Shown here: piece by piece, positions 52,964-61,369 of the stretch | Layout: each line of letters begins with the position of its first letter | How positions within the stretch are numbered: the first letter of the stretch is position 1 | DNA from: Tenggerimyces flavus | GTDB taxonomy: Bacteria; Actinomycetota; Actinomycetes; Propionibacteriales; Actinopolymorphaceae | Direction of reading: 5' to 3' | Length of the DNA stretch: 64,000 bases | NCBI RefSeq assembly: GCF_016907715.1 | Contig: NZ_JAFBCM010000001.1 | Location: 868,001-932,000 of the forward strand | Translations under genes and position numbers: made by a program | The notes under the pieces: generated by a model | Databases searched by the model: none | The model's input: only the letters and a program-made list of their open reading frames with translations | Told to the model about the DNA's origin: nothing

Positions 52964-53944
52964 CTAGAACGCGAGCGTCCGGTCGACGGCGTCGAGCACC
53001 CGGTCCAGGTCGGGCAGGTAGTCCTCCTCGAGCTTCGCGGCGGGGTACGGGGTGTCGAACCCGCCGACGCGCAGCACCGGAGCCTCCAACGAGAAGAAGC
53101 ACTGCTCGGTGATCCGCGCCGCGAGCTCCGCGCCCAGGCCGAGCGTCATCGGCGCCTCGTGCACGGTGATCGCGCGGCCGGTGCGGCGTACGGACTCGTA
53201 CACCGGCCCGAGGTCGAGCGGCGACAACGTCCGCAGGTCGATGACCTCCAGGCTGCGGCCCTCCTCCTCAGCGGCCGCGGCGGCCTCGAGGCAGGTCTTC
53301 ACCATCGGGCCGTAGCAGAGCAGCGTGACGTCGGTGCCCTCCCGTACGACGCGCGAGGCGTGCAACGGGAACGGCGCCTGCGTCGCGGACGTGTCGATCT
53401 CGGCCTTCTCGTAGTAGCGCCGCTTCGGCTCGAAGTAGATGACCGGGTCGTCGGACGCGATGGCCTGCTGCAGCATCCAGTACGCGTCTTCGGGGTTGGA
53501 GACGGCGACGACCTTCAGCCCCGCGGTGTGGGTGAAGTAACCCTCGGGCGACTCCGAGTGGTGCTCGACCGCGCCGATGCCACCGCCGAACGGGATGCGG
53601 ATGACGATCGGCATCTTCAGCCGGCCGCGGGAGCGGAAGTTCATCTTCGCTACCTGGCTGACGATCTGGTCGTACGCCGGGTAGACGAAGCCGTCGAACT
53701 GGATCTCGCAGACGGGCCGGTAGCCGCGCAGCGCGAGGCCGACCGCCGTACCGATGATCCCGGACTCCGCGAGCGGCGTGTCGATCACGCGGTCCTCGCC
53801 GAAGTCCTTCTGCAGCCCGTCGGTGACGCGGAAGACGCCGCCGAGCTTGCCGACGTCCTCGCCCATGACGAGCACCTTGGGGTCGTCCTCCATCGCGCGG
53901 CGAAGTGCGGCGTTGATGGCCTTGGACAAGACGAACTGTGGCAT
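52964..53944 (-). CDS. bkdB: Branched-chain 2-oxoacid dehydrogenase E1 beta
   Basis: A 326-residue beta subunit of the ThDP-dependent decarboxylase component. Seen: VLVMGEDVGKLGGVFRVTDGLQKDFGEDRVIDTPLAESGIIGTAVGLALRG and PFGGGIGAVEHHSESPEGYFTHTAGLKVVAVSNPEDAY, which with the alpha subunit form the active site, and the C-terminal transketolase domain (EVIDLRTLSPLDLG). EHHSESPE is the branched-chain rather than pyruvate type. ATG overlapping the E1 alpha stop by one codon position (ATGA). Gene letters for bkd subunits differ among authors. Confidence 0.92.
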   Translation of the reverse strand: MPQFVLSKAINAALRRAMEDDPKVLVMGEDVGKLGGVFRVTDGLQKDFGEDRVIDTPLAESGIIGTAVGLALRGYRPVCEIQFDGFVYPAYDQIVSQVAKMNFRSRGRLKMPIVIRIPFGGGIGAVEHHSESPEGYFTHTAGLKVVAVSNPEDAYWMLQQAIASDDPVIYFEPKRRYYEKAEIDTSATQAPFPLHASRVVREGTDVTLLCYGPMVKTCLEAAAAAEEEGRSLEVIDLRTLSPLDLGPVYESVRRTGRAITVHEAPMTLGLGAELAARITEQCFFSLEAPVLRVGGFDTPYPAAKLEEDYLPDLDRVLDAVDRTLAF

Positions 53945-55068
53945 CAGTGCACCTCCGCCTGCGCAGCGAACGACGCGTGGTACTTGACGAACCACTCCTT
54001 CTGCTCCACGAGCTCCGGAGTCTGCTCCTGGTAGACCAGATCGAAGATCTTCGCCGGATCGGGGTCGGGCATCGCGCGGGTGCTGCTGCGGAGATGCTCG
54101 GCCAGCGTGTCGGCGTCGGCCTCGACCTGCTCGAAGAACGCCTCGTCGGCGAGTCCGTTCCGCACGAGGTATGCCTTGACGCGGGCGAGCGGGTCCTTGA
54201 GCTTCCAGTGCTCGAGCTCGTCGGTGAGGCGGTATCTGGTCGGGTCGTCGTTGGTGGTGTGGGCGCCCATGCGGTAGGTGAACGCCTCGACCAGCACCGG
54301 GCCGCCGCCGTCGCGGGCCTGCTGGAGCGCGGCCTTGGTGACGGCGTACGTCGCGAGGACGTCGTTGCCGTCGACGCGTACGCCGGGGAAGCCGAAGCCG
54401 CTGGCGCGCCGGTAGAGGGGGATCCGCGACTGCTTCTCGATCGGCTCGGAGATCGCCCACTGGTTGTTCTGGATGAAGAACACGACCGGGGCGTTGAAGA
54501 CCGTGGAGAAGATGAACGCCTCGTTCACGTCACCCTGGCTGGTGGCGCCGTCGCCGAGATAGGCGACGACCGCGGTGTCGCGCTCGGCGTCGTTCGTCCC
54601 GACCAGGCCGTCGCGCTGGACGCCCATCGCGTAGCCGGTGGCGTGCAGGGTCTGGGCGCCGATGACGATCGTGTAGAGGTGGAAGCCGAACTCGGCGGGA
54701 TCCCAGTTGCCGTGGTCGACGCCGCGGAACAGGCCGATCAGCGCGAGCGGGTCGACGCCGCGACACCAAGCGACGCCGTGCTCACGGTACGTGGGGAACA
54801 CGTAGTCCTGCTTGCGGAGGGCTCGTCCCGAGCCGATCTGGGCGGCTTCCTGTCCGAGCAGCGAGGCCCAGATGCCGAGCTCGCCTTGGCGTTGCAGCAT
54901 GAACGCCTCGGTATCGATCCGGCGGGTCATCACGAGGTCGTGGTAGAAGCCCTTGATCGCGTCGTCGTCGAGATCGAACGCGTAATCGGGATGCTCGCGC
55001 CGCTCACCCTCGGGGGTGAGGAGCTGAACGAGCTCGGGCTCGTCGCTTCGCGCGTACGGTGCCGTCAA
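53944..55068 (-). CDS. bkdA: Branched-chain 2-oxoacid dehydrogenase E1 alpha
   Basis: A 374-residue alpha subunit carrying the ThDP/Mg motif GDGATSQGDVNEAFIFSTVFNAPVVFFIQNNQWAIS (G-D-G to N-N). YREHGVAWCRG and YRMGAHTTNDDPTRYR (phosphorylation-loop region) match branched-chain E1 alpha. It starts with TTG at 55068, well placed eight bases after AAGGAGG, which makes the rare start convincing. First gene of the operon E1alpha-E1beta-E2. Confidence 0.93.
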   Translation of the reverse strand: MTAPYARSDEPELVQLLTPEGERREHPDYAFDLDDDAIKGFYHDLVMTRRIDTEAFMLQRQGELGIWASLLGQEAAQIGSGRALRKQDYVFPTYREHGVAWCRGVDPLALIGLFRGVDHGNWDPAEFGFHLYTIVIGAQTLHATGYAMGVQRDGLVGTNDAERDTAVVAYLGDGATSQGDVNEAFIFSTVFNAPVVFFIQNNQWAISEPIEKQSRIPLYRRASGFGFPGVRVDGNDVLATYAVTKAALQQARDGGGPVLVEAFTYRMGAHTTNDDPTRYRLTDELEHWKLKDPLARVKAYLVRNGLADEAFFEQVEADADTLAEHLRSSTRAMPDPDPAKIFDLVYQEQTPELVEQKEWFVKYHASFAAQAEVH

Positions 55069-55463
55069 GGTGTGGCCCTCCTTCGTGCCGTCGGTGTCGC
55101 GGGATCACCGCGCACCCTTGGCGGGAAGCGTGTTGCGCGCCGCCGTGCTGCCGACCGCCTGTAGGCGTGACAGGGACGGAGCGTCTGGCCATAACGTACC
55201 CACGGCGTCCTGTCAGCGCACCTGGGACCGCCGACTCGTCCCTCCAGCATCGAGCATGTGCCGGAACCGACACCATGTCGAAGCCACACCGTTACCGAGC
55301 CGGTTTGTGGTGTTGGTTCCACACAATGTCGCACGCCCGACTTTCGGGTGTCCGACTAGTTCTTATGGTCGCAGCCCCGGCTCGCTCAGTTTCGCCGCAC
55401 GCCACCGTCTGTTCCGCGACGTCCGGTGGCCTTCTGGGGCTTCTTCGACGAGCCGGACTGCGA
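55069..55463. other. 395-bp region between the bkd and racemase operons
   Basis: No supported gene. Reading frames here give no family I know. It should hold the bkd promoter (minus strand); a loose inverted repeat TTGTG...CACAA lies at about 55304-55325. No Lrp/BkdR regulator gene is adjacent. Confidence 0.4.
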
Positions 55464-56693
55464 CTACCCGATCGCCTTGATGTCGATCAGGCCGTCGATC
55501 TCCTCTTCCGGGAAGCCCCAGTCGACCAGTGCTTCGCGGGTGTGTTGGCCGGGGTACGGGGCGGGGCCCTGGACGGCGCCGGGGGTGCGGGAGAGGCGAG
55601 GGGCGGGGGCGGGTTGGGGTGTGCCGGCGATGTCGACGAAGGACTTGCGGACCTTGTGGTGCGGGTGTTTCGGGGCTTCCTCGAGGCTCAGGACGGGCGT
55701 CACGCAGGCGTCGGTGTTGCGGAACGTCTTCGCCCAGTCGTCGCGGCTCTTGGTCGCGAAGATCTCCGCGAAGCGCGCCTTCGTCGCGGGCCAGTGGTCG
55801 CGGTCGTGCTGCGGCGGCAGGTCGTCCGCCCGGAGGCCGAGGCCGCGGAGGAGCTCGGCGTAGAACTGGGGCTCGACCGCCCCCACCGCGACGAAGCGGC
55901 CGTCGGAACAGGCGTACGTTCCGTAGAACGGGGCGCCGCCGTCGAAGATGTTCGTGCCGCGCGGGCCGGGCCAGCCACCCGACGACCGCAGGCCGCGGAC
56001 GAACGCCGCCAACAGGCCGGCGCCCTCGGTCATCGAGGCGTCGACGACCTGGCCGCGGCCCGACTGCGAGCGTTCGTGCAGGGCGGCGAGGATCCCCACC
56101 ACCAGCAGCATTCCGCCGCCGCCGAAGTCGGCGACGTAGTTGATCGGCGGTGCGGGCGGACCGTCAGCAGGGCCGATCGGGTCCAGCGCGCCGGCGATCG
56201 CGAGGTAGTCGATGTCGTGCCCTGCCGCCTGCGCGAGCGGCCCGTTCTGCCCGTATCCCGTCATCCGCCCGTAAATCAGCCGCGGGTTGGCGGCGAAGCA
56301 GTCGTTCGGCCCGATGCCCAGGCGTTCGGTCACGCCCGGCCGGAAGCCCTCGATCAGCACGTCGGCCCGCGCCGCCAGCCGGAGGACGACGTCGACGCCG
56401 TCGGGGTTCTTGAGGTCGACCGCGATCGAACGGCGACCCCGCCCCAGCGGGTCGGGAGGCGGCGAAGCGGGCGGCGTCGACGGGAGATGCGCCACGCGGT
56501 CCACCCGCAGCACCTCCGCGCCGAGGTCGGAGAGCATGGTCGCGGCGAACGGGCCGGGCGCGAGGCTCGCGAGCTCGACCACCCGCACGCCGGAGAGAGG
56601 GCCACTAGCTTTTCCGGGGTCCCCGCGAAATCGTGGCTTGTACTGATCACCGACGGGTGGGCTCGCACGGAACGATTTCGTGGGGTGGTTCAT
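55464..56693 (-). CDS. Alpha-methylacyl-CoA racemase (CaiB/BaiF family)
   Basis: A 409-residue type III CoA-transferase-fold protein. The racemase pair is present: His159 in QAAGHDIDYLAIAGAL and Asp189 in NYVADFGGGGM, spaced 30 residues as in mycobacterial methylacyl-CoA racemase, where these two residues do the proton exchange. GRGQVVDASMTEG is the position of the transferase Asp. The first ~30 residues before GPLSGVRVVELASLAPGPF are longer than usual. The ATG 56693 (ATGA overlap with the preceding gene) has no clear ribosome site, so the true start may be later. Role: epimerising 2-methyl-branched acyl-CoA for beta-oxidation, which fits the neighbouring branched-chain dehydrogenase. Confidence 0.85.
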   Translation of the reverse strand: MNHPTKSFRASPPVGDQYKPRFRGDPGKASGPLSGVRVVELASLAPGPFAATMLSDLGAEVLRVDRVAHLPSTPPASPPPDPLGRGRRSIAVDLKNPDGVDVVLRLAARADVLIEGFRPGVTERLGIGPNDCFAANPRLIYGRMTGYGQNGPLAQAAGHDIDYLAIAGALDPIGPADGPPAPPINYVADFGGGGMLLVVGILAALHERSQSGRGQVVDASMTEGAGLLAAFVRGLRSSGGWPGPRGTNIFDGGAPFYGTYACSDGRFVAVGAVEPQFYAELLRGLGLRADDLPPQHDRDHWPATKARFAEIFATKSRDDWAKTFRNTDACVTPVLSLEEAPKHPHHKVRKSFVDIAGTPQPAPAPRLSRTPGAVQGPAPYPGQHTREALVDWGFPEEEIDGLIDIKAIG

Positions 56694-57262
56694 CGGAGCA
56701 GTATCGCGACACCCGCGCAGGATGCGGCCCAGAGCACGCTGGTGAACGTGCCGATGATGAACCGTTCGGCCGCCCCAGGTGCGCGCAGCTCGTTGTACCG
56801 GCCGACGCCCTTGAGGCCGAGCACGAGCGCGATGCCCTCGGGCATGCCGACCAGGATGCAGGCGGCGATCGCGGCGCGTTCGAGCGCACCGATCCACAGG
56901 CCGCCGGCGAGGATCTCGCGCTGCGTCGGCGGCGAAGGCTCGGCCGGGTCGAGCGTCTCGGTCGGGCGGCTGACGCCGGATACGCCGGACTGCTCGGCGC
57001 CGCGGAGGACCGCGGTCGTCACCGGGCCACCACCGAGGACGGCGATCGCGATCGCCAGCGCGGAGCTGGCACCGACACCGACGGAGTTGAGCGGTTCGTC
57101 GCTCGCTCCGGCGAAGATCGCCGCGACCGCGAGGACAACGGCGGGAACGATCGCGACCAGCCACCAGGGCAGCGCGTCGATCCTGGCGCCGAGGTGGGGC
57201 AGCCAGCTGACCACGCACGCCGCGGTGAGGAGCGTGAGCAGGATGACGGTGAGCGCGATCAC
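56690..57262 (-). CDS. Polytopic membrane protein of the SatD-linked type
   Basis: A 190-residue protein with about five helices (VILLTLLTAACVVSWLP, WWLVAIVPAVVLAVAAIFAG, ALAIAIAVLGGGPVTTAVL, GALERAAIAACILVGMPEGIALVLGLKGVG, RFIIGTFTSVLWAASCAGVAILL). The end motif GRYNELRAPGAAERFIIGTFTSVLWA recurs in actinobacterial membrane proteins encoded beside SatD-like genes. GTG start overlapping the previous stop (GTGA). Function unknown. Confidence 0.65.
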   Translation of the reverse strand: MIALTVILLTLLTAACVVSWLPHLGARIDALPWWLVAIVPAVVLAVAAIFAGASDEPLNSVGVGASSALAIAIAVLGGGPVTTAVLRGAEQSGVSGVSRPTETLDPAEPSPPTQREILAGGLWIGALERAAIAACILVGMPEGIALVLGLKGVGRYNELRAPGAAERFIIGTFTSVLWAASCAGVAILLR

Positions 57263-57840
57263 GCGTCCGCCTCGGCGAGCAGTCGCTCGGCGAGCGGGCG
57301 GGCGCGGCGTTCCTCGTGCCAGAGCGCGGCGCGGAGCCGTTGGCTCACCGCCTGAGGAGTGATCCCCAGCCGCCGCGCGACGTCGCGTTGGGTCCGTTCG
57401 CCGTCCATCAGGTCGACCACCTCCCAGCCTTCGGGGCTGCGCCGCTGCACCACCGCGGCCAAGAGTCCCAGGAGTGCCTCCGCATCGCCAGCCTCCGCCC
57501 GCATCGGGCCGGTGACGGCGACCCCGCGCGGCGCCGACTTCGCGCGGTCGACGGCGTCGCGGGCGTGGTGGAACGCTGGCCCGTTCGCGGCTCGGACGCT
57601 GGCCGGGATCGGCTGCAGGACGGGACCGAGGCCGACGCCGATGTTCCAGCGGTCCTCCCGCGCGAGCTCGAGCACGAGCCGGACGACCTGGGCGTAGTCG
57701 TCGAGCAAGGCCTGGACCTCGTCGCCGGCGGTGCGTTCGAACGTACGGACCAGCCGCTCGTCGCCCAGGCTGGCGAGCACCTCGTCCACCCGGTCGCCCA
57801 CGCGGCGACTGGCTCTCTGGTCGACCGTCAGCACGATCAC
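57259..57840 (-). CDS. SatD-like protein with C-terminal helix-turn-helix
   Basis: About 193 residues. The N-terminal part (IVLTVDQRASRRVGDRVDEVLASL ... RTFERTAGDEVQALLDDYAQVVRLVLELAREDRWNIGVGLGPV) resembles the SatD family, whose fold is related to nucleotide cyclases. The C terminus is an HTH (RTQRDVARRLGITPQAVSQRLRAALWHEERRA), so it probably binds DNA. GTG 57840 is the most likely start; no good ribosome site. A 24-bp perfect palindrome lies 16 bp upstream and is a natural autoregulatory operator (inference). Heads the operon with the membrane protein and racemase. Confidence 0.6.
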   Translation of the reverse strand: MIVLTVDQRASRRVGDRVDEVLASLGDERLVRTFERTAGDEVQALLDDYAQVVRLVLELAREDRWNIGVGLGPVLQPIPASVRAANGPAFHHARDAVDRAKSAPRGVAVTGPMRAEAGDAEALLGLLAAVVQRRSPEGWEVVDLMDGERTQRDVARRLGITPQAVSQRLRAALWHEERRARPLAERLLAEADA

Positions 57841-57855
57841 GTACTCAACGATGGG

Positions 57856-57879
57856 GCCTTGATTCGTACGAATCAAGGC
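57856..57879. promoter_or_regulatory. 24-bp perfect palindrome upstream of the satD-like gene
   Basis: The half GCCTTGATTCGT is followed directly by its exact complement, giving 12-bp arms with no spacer. It lies 16 bp before the start codon of an HTH protein, in the intergenic gap to the next gene. A perfect operator is more likely than a terminator because there is no loop. Confidence 0.65.
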
Positions 57880-57919
57880 TTTGAACTTGCTGGGTGCCAA
57901 GCTTCCATGCCACGGCGAC

Positions 57920-58618
57920 CTAGGGAGCAGGGGCGTCCGCGGGTGGATGGGGGTGGCGGAAGCCGGGGTGGCCCTTCGGCAGCGCACGGATCAGCACCAC
58001 GCCCGAGACGGCGACGCAGGCGGCGACGAGCGGCCAGCTCATCGCGACGCGGGCCACGCCGAGCGCGACGACGGCGGCCTCGCTGTCGTACAGGTAGTCG
58101 TAGAGGTAGAGCGCGCCGAAGACGAGGACGCGCAGCGCGTACTGGGCGACCCAGACCCACGAGGCCATCGAGTACGCGCGCACCAGCGAACGGTCCTTGC
58201 GCCAGCGCGTCTTCTGCCCGAGCAGCGCGCCGACGATGACGCCGAGCAGCGGCCAGCGGAGCACGATGCTCACCGCCCAGGCCAGCGTGCTCGCGGCGTT
58301 CGCGGCCAACTGGACAAGGAAGAAGTCGGCCGCGCGCCCCGTACGTACGACGACGATCGACGCGACCGCCACCCCGAGCAGGCCCACCAGCACGGCCCGC
58401 GGCTTGTCTCCTCGAGAGACCCGATAGCCGGCCACGCCGAGCCCCACGACGACGGCAACGAGCGCGCCCCAGCCGACCGAGCGCGACGTCAGCAGCCACG
58501 TCACCACGAACGCGACCGGCGGCAGCGTCGCGTCGATGCCGGCCTTGCGACCTCCGAGCAACGCACCCAACGACTCCGACGAGGCGGAGCTCTGGGGTGA
58601 CCCCTCCCGCAGCTGCAC
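57920..58618 (-). CDS. DUF3159 membrane protein
   Basis: A 232-residue protein with about six helices. SLGALLGGRKAGIDATLPPVAFVVTWLLT at the N terminus, LGVIVGALLGQKTRWRKDRSLVRAYSMASWVWVAQYALRVLVFGALYL in the middle and a Pro/His-rich C-terminal tail match DUF3159, a family restricted to actinobacteria. In many genomes it sits in the OB-fold/Trk-type conserved neighbourhood, not seen here. GTG start. Function unknown. Confidence 0.75.
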   Translation of the reverse strand: MQLREGSPQSSASSESLGALLGGRKAGIDATLPPVAFVVTWLLTSRSVGWGALVAVVVGLGVAGYRVSRGDKPRAVLVGLLGVAVASIVVVRTGRAADFFLVQLAANAASTLAWAVSIVLRWPLLGVIVGALLGQKTRWRKDRSLVRAYSMASWVWVAQYALRVLVFGALYLYDYLYDSEAAVVALGVARVAMSWPLVAACVAVSGVVLIRALPKGHPGFRHPHPPADAPAP

Positions 58619-58750
58619 GGAACCAAGCCTGCCCTAACCAGGCAACCGAGACCCACAAGACCTACAGATCCGGGCGCCGACCTGCTACAAACGAGACAAG
58701 TCGTCTGATGTTCCAGCTCTCCCGGTCACCCAAGACGAGGGATGTGAGCC

Positions 58751-60151
58751 ATGGCCACCGACGTAGTTCGTCCCGCGGATCCGTACCACCTCACGGCCGA
58801 CGGCATCAAAGAGCCGCCCAAGGGCTGGCGACCCAGCCTCCGCTATCTCGGGCCGGGCCTGATCGTCAGCGCCTCGATCGTCGGCTCCGGCGAGCTCATC
58901 GCCACGACCGCGCTCGGCGCCGAGGCCGGGTTCGCGATCCTCTGGATGGTGATCGTCAGTACGACCGTGAAGGTCGCGGTGCAGATCGAGCTCGCCCGCT
59001 GGACGATCTCCACCGGCGAGCCCGCGCTGACGGGCTACAACCGCGTGCCGCCGAGGTTCGGCCGGATCGGCCTGGTGAACGTGCTGTGGATCCTGCTCGC
59101 GCTGTCCAAACTGCTCCAGCTCGGCGGCATCGTGGGCGGCGTCGCGGTCGCGTTCAGCATCCTGGTGCCGTTCGGCGGAGACCCGCTCGGCCGGCTGTCC
59201 CTCACGATTTGGACGGCGATCGTGGTGTTCGCCGCGATCGTGTCGCTGATCTCGAACCGCTACAAGCTGATCGAGCGCGGCGCGTTCTTCCTCGTCGTGG
59301 TGTTCTCGATCGTGACGGTCGCGATCGCGATCGGGCTGCCGTTCACGCCGTTCGCGTACGACGGCAGCGATCTGCTCGGCGGGCTCGCGTTCCAGATCCC
59401 GGTGGGCGCCCTCGGCGCGGCGGTCGCGATGTTCGGCATCACCGGGGTCGGAGCGGACGAGATCACGTTCTACACGTACTGGTGCGTGGAGAAGGGCTAC
59501 GCCCGGTGGGTCGGTCCCCGCGACGACAGCCCGGAGTGGGCGGCGCGGGCGAACGGCTGGATCAAGGTGATGTACAAGGACGCGTTCGTGTCCTGGGTCA
59601 TCTACACGTTCGCCACGCTGGCGTTCTTCATCATGGGCGCGGCGGTGCTCGAGCCGCGCAACCTGGTGCCGGTGGGCAACGAGATGTTGACGACGCTCTC
59701 GCGGATGTACACCGACACGCTCGGCGAGTGGGCGAACGTCGCGTTCCTCCTCGGCGCCATCGCTGTGCTCGGCTCGACGCTCTGGGCCGCCCTGCCCAGC
59801 TGGGCGCGGATGTACACGAACGTCCTCGCCACCCTCGGCGTCCTGGACTGGAAGGACCCGGCGGCCCGGCAGCGCTGGATCCGCGGGTTCATCATCGTGC
59901 TGCCACTGCTCTGGGGCACGGCGTACCTGCTGATCAGCTCGCCGGTCGTCATGGTGCAGATCGGCGGTGTCGCCACCGGCATCTTCCTGCTCGCGGTCGT
60001 CGTCGCGGTCTGGTACCTGCGGCAGAAGGAGGTCGACCCGCGGGTGTACGGCGGGCGGGCCTTCAACACCTTGCTGGTGGTGAGCAGCGCCGCGATCGGC
60101 CTGCTCGGGCTGTACACACTTCTCAGCGTCTTCGGCTTGTCCATCGGCTGA
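58751..60151 (+). CDS. Nramp-family transporter with altered metal-binding motif
   Basis: A 466-residue membrane protein of the NRAMP/MntH superfamily (11-12 helices). Helix 1 reads RYLGPGLIVSASIVGSGELIATTALGAEAG: the hallmark DPGN is replaced by GSGE. The helix-6 MPH motif is replaced around MFGITGVGADEITFYTYWC. Because the Asp and Asn that bind Mn or Fe are missing, the substrate may not be a divalent metal, or binding may use the Glu. ATG 58751 with a GGGATGTGAG leader. No neighbours suggest a substrate. Confidence 0.78.
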   Translation: MATDVVRPADPYHLTADGIKEPPKGWRPSLRYLGPGLIVSASIVGSGELIATTALGAEAGFAILWMVIVSTTVKVAVQIELARWTISTGEPALTGYNRVPPRFGRIGLVNVLWILLALSKLLQLGGIVGGVAVAFSILVPFGGDPLGRLSLTIWTAIVVFAAIVSLISNRYKLIERGAFFLVVVFSIVTVAIAIGLPFTPFAYDGSDLLGGLAFQIPVGALGAAVAMFGITGVGADEITFYTYWCVEKGYARWVGPRDDSPEWAARANGWIKVMYKDAFVSWVIYTFATLAFFIMGAAVLEPRNLVPVGNEMLTTLSRMYTDTLGEWANVAFLLGAIAVLGSTLWAALPSWARMYTNVLATLGVLDWKDPAARQRWIRGFIIVLPLLWGTAYLLISSPVVMVQIGGVATGIFLLAVVVAVWYLRQKEVDPRVYGGRAFNTLLVVSSAAIGLLGLYTLLSVFGLSIG

Positions 60152-60220
60152 GTTGGGCAACTTGTAGGCCCCCAGAAGCGGCGATTCCGGCGGCCGTACG
60201 CGCGGTCCTATCGTGCGGAC

Positions 60221-61309
60221 ATGACCGCCACGCCGCGTACGCCACGTACTCGCTCCGCGTTGGTCGGAGTGCCCACGTACAAGCCCGGCCGGCTGCCCAC
60301 GCCAGCCGCGGACAAGCCGACGTACAAGCTGTCCAGCAACGAGAATCCGTACGCCCCGCCGGAGGAGCTCGTCGAGGCGGTGCGCGGCGCGGCAGCCGGG
60401 ACGAACCGCTATCCCGACCTGGCCTGCCGGCGGCTGGTCACCGAGCTGAGCACGCGGTTCAACGTGCCGTTCGACAACTTCGCGGTCGGCACCGGCTCGG
60501 TCGCGCTGCTCTACCATCTGCTGCAGGCCACCTGCGAACGCGGCGACGAGGTCATCTACGCCTGGCGGTCGTTCGAGGCGTACCCGATAGCAGCTCAGGT
60601 CGCCGGCGCCACCCGCATCGAGGTCCCGCTCGCGCCCGGCGCGCGGCACGACCTGGACGCGATGGCGGACGCGATCACCGAGCACACGCGGGCGATCATC
60701 GTCTGCACGCCGAACAACCCGACCGGTCCGGTCATCGGCCACGCTGAGCTTTCCGCGTTCCTCGCGCGGGTGCCGTCCGACGTGCTCGTGGTGATCGACG
60801 AGGCGTACGTGCAGTTCATCCGCGACCGCGAGGCGGCCGACGGTCTGGCGTTGTATCGGGACCATCCGAACGTGTGCGTGCTGCGGACGTTCTCCAAGGC
60901 GTACTCGCTCGCGAACCTCCGTGTCGGCTTCGCGATCGCGCACGAGCCGGTCGCGGCCGCGATCCGCGCGTGCACGCCGCCGTTCGCCGTGTCGACCGTC
61001 GCCGAGGACGCCGCGCTCGCGGCGCTGGCGGCGGAGGAGACGCTGTTCGAACGGGTCGAGCTGCTGGTGAAGGAGCGGTCCCGGGTGCTCGACGCGCTGC
61101 GCGGGCAAGGCTGGGACGTACCGACGACCGAGGCGAACTTCGTCTGGCTGTCGCTGGGCGAGCGGACGGACGAGTTCGCGATGACCTGCGAGGCCGAAGG
61201 GATCGTCGTCCGCGCGTTCTCCGGCGACGGGTGCCGGGTGACGGTGGCCGAGCCGGAGCCGAACGACCTCTTCCTCGACGTCGCCGCCCGCTGGATGGCG
61301 AAGGGCTGA
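60221..61309 (+). CDS. Histidinol-phosphate / aromatic aminotransferase (PLP, class I/II)
   Basis: A 362-residue aminotransferase. Landmarks: [20 protein letters not shown] at the N terminus, the PLP Asn/Asp/Tyr set in [11 protein letters not shown] and [11 protein letters not shown], the Schiff-base Lys in [16 protein letters not shown], and the C-terminal Arg in GCRVTV. Its form fits both HisC and the actinobacterial Pat (aromatic-amino-acid) enzymes. As no his genes are adjacent, Pat is equally likely. ATG 60221. A strong terminator follows. Confidence 0.82.
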   Translation: MTATPRTPRTRSALVGVPTYKPGRLPTPAADKPTYKLSSNENPYAPPEELVEAVRGAAAGTNRYPDLACRRLVTELSTRFNVPFDNFAVGTGSVALLYHLLQATCERGDEVIYAWRSFEAYPIAAQVAGATRIEVPLAPGARHDLDAMADAITEHTRAIIVCTPNNPTGPVIGHAELSAFLARVPSDVLVVIDEAYVQFIRDREAADGLALYRDHPNVCVLRTFSKAYSLANLRVGFAIAHEPVAAAIRACTPPFAVSTVAEDAALAALAAEETLFERVELLVKERSRVLDALRGQGWDVPTTEANFVWLSLGERTDEFAMTCEAEGIVVRAFSGDGCRVTVAEPEPNDLFLDVAARWMAKG

Positions 61310-61314
61310 GACGA

Positions 61315-61356
61315 GAACGCCGCCGACGCCCCAGGTGGGAGGCGCCGGCGGCGTTC
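61315..61356. terminator. Bidirectional terminator between convergent aminotransferase and ABC genes
   Basis: A 16-bp stem with one mismatch (GAACGCCGCCG... paired with ...CGGCGGCGTTC), loop of 10, six bases after the aminotransferase stop and 13 bases from the ABC exporter stop. Confidence 0.85.
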
Positions 61357-61369
61357 TTCGTTGCTCGGG

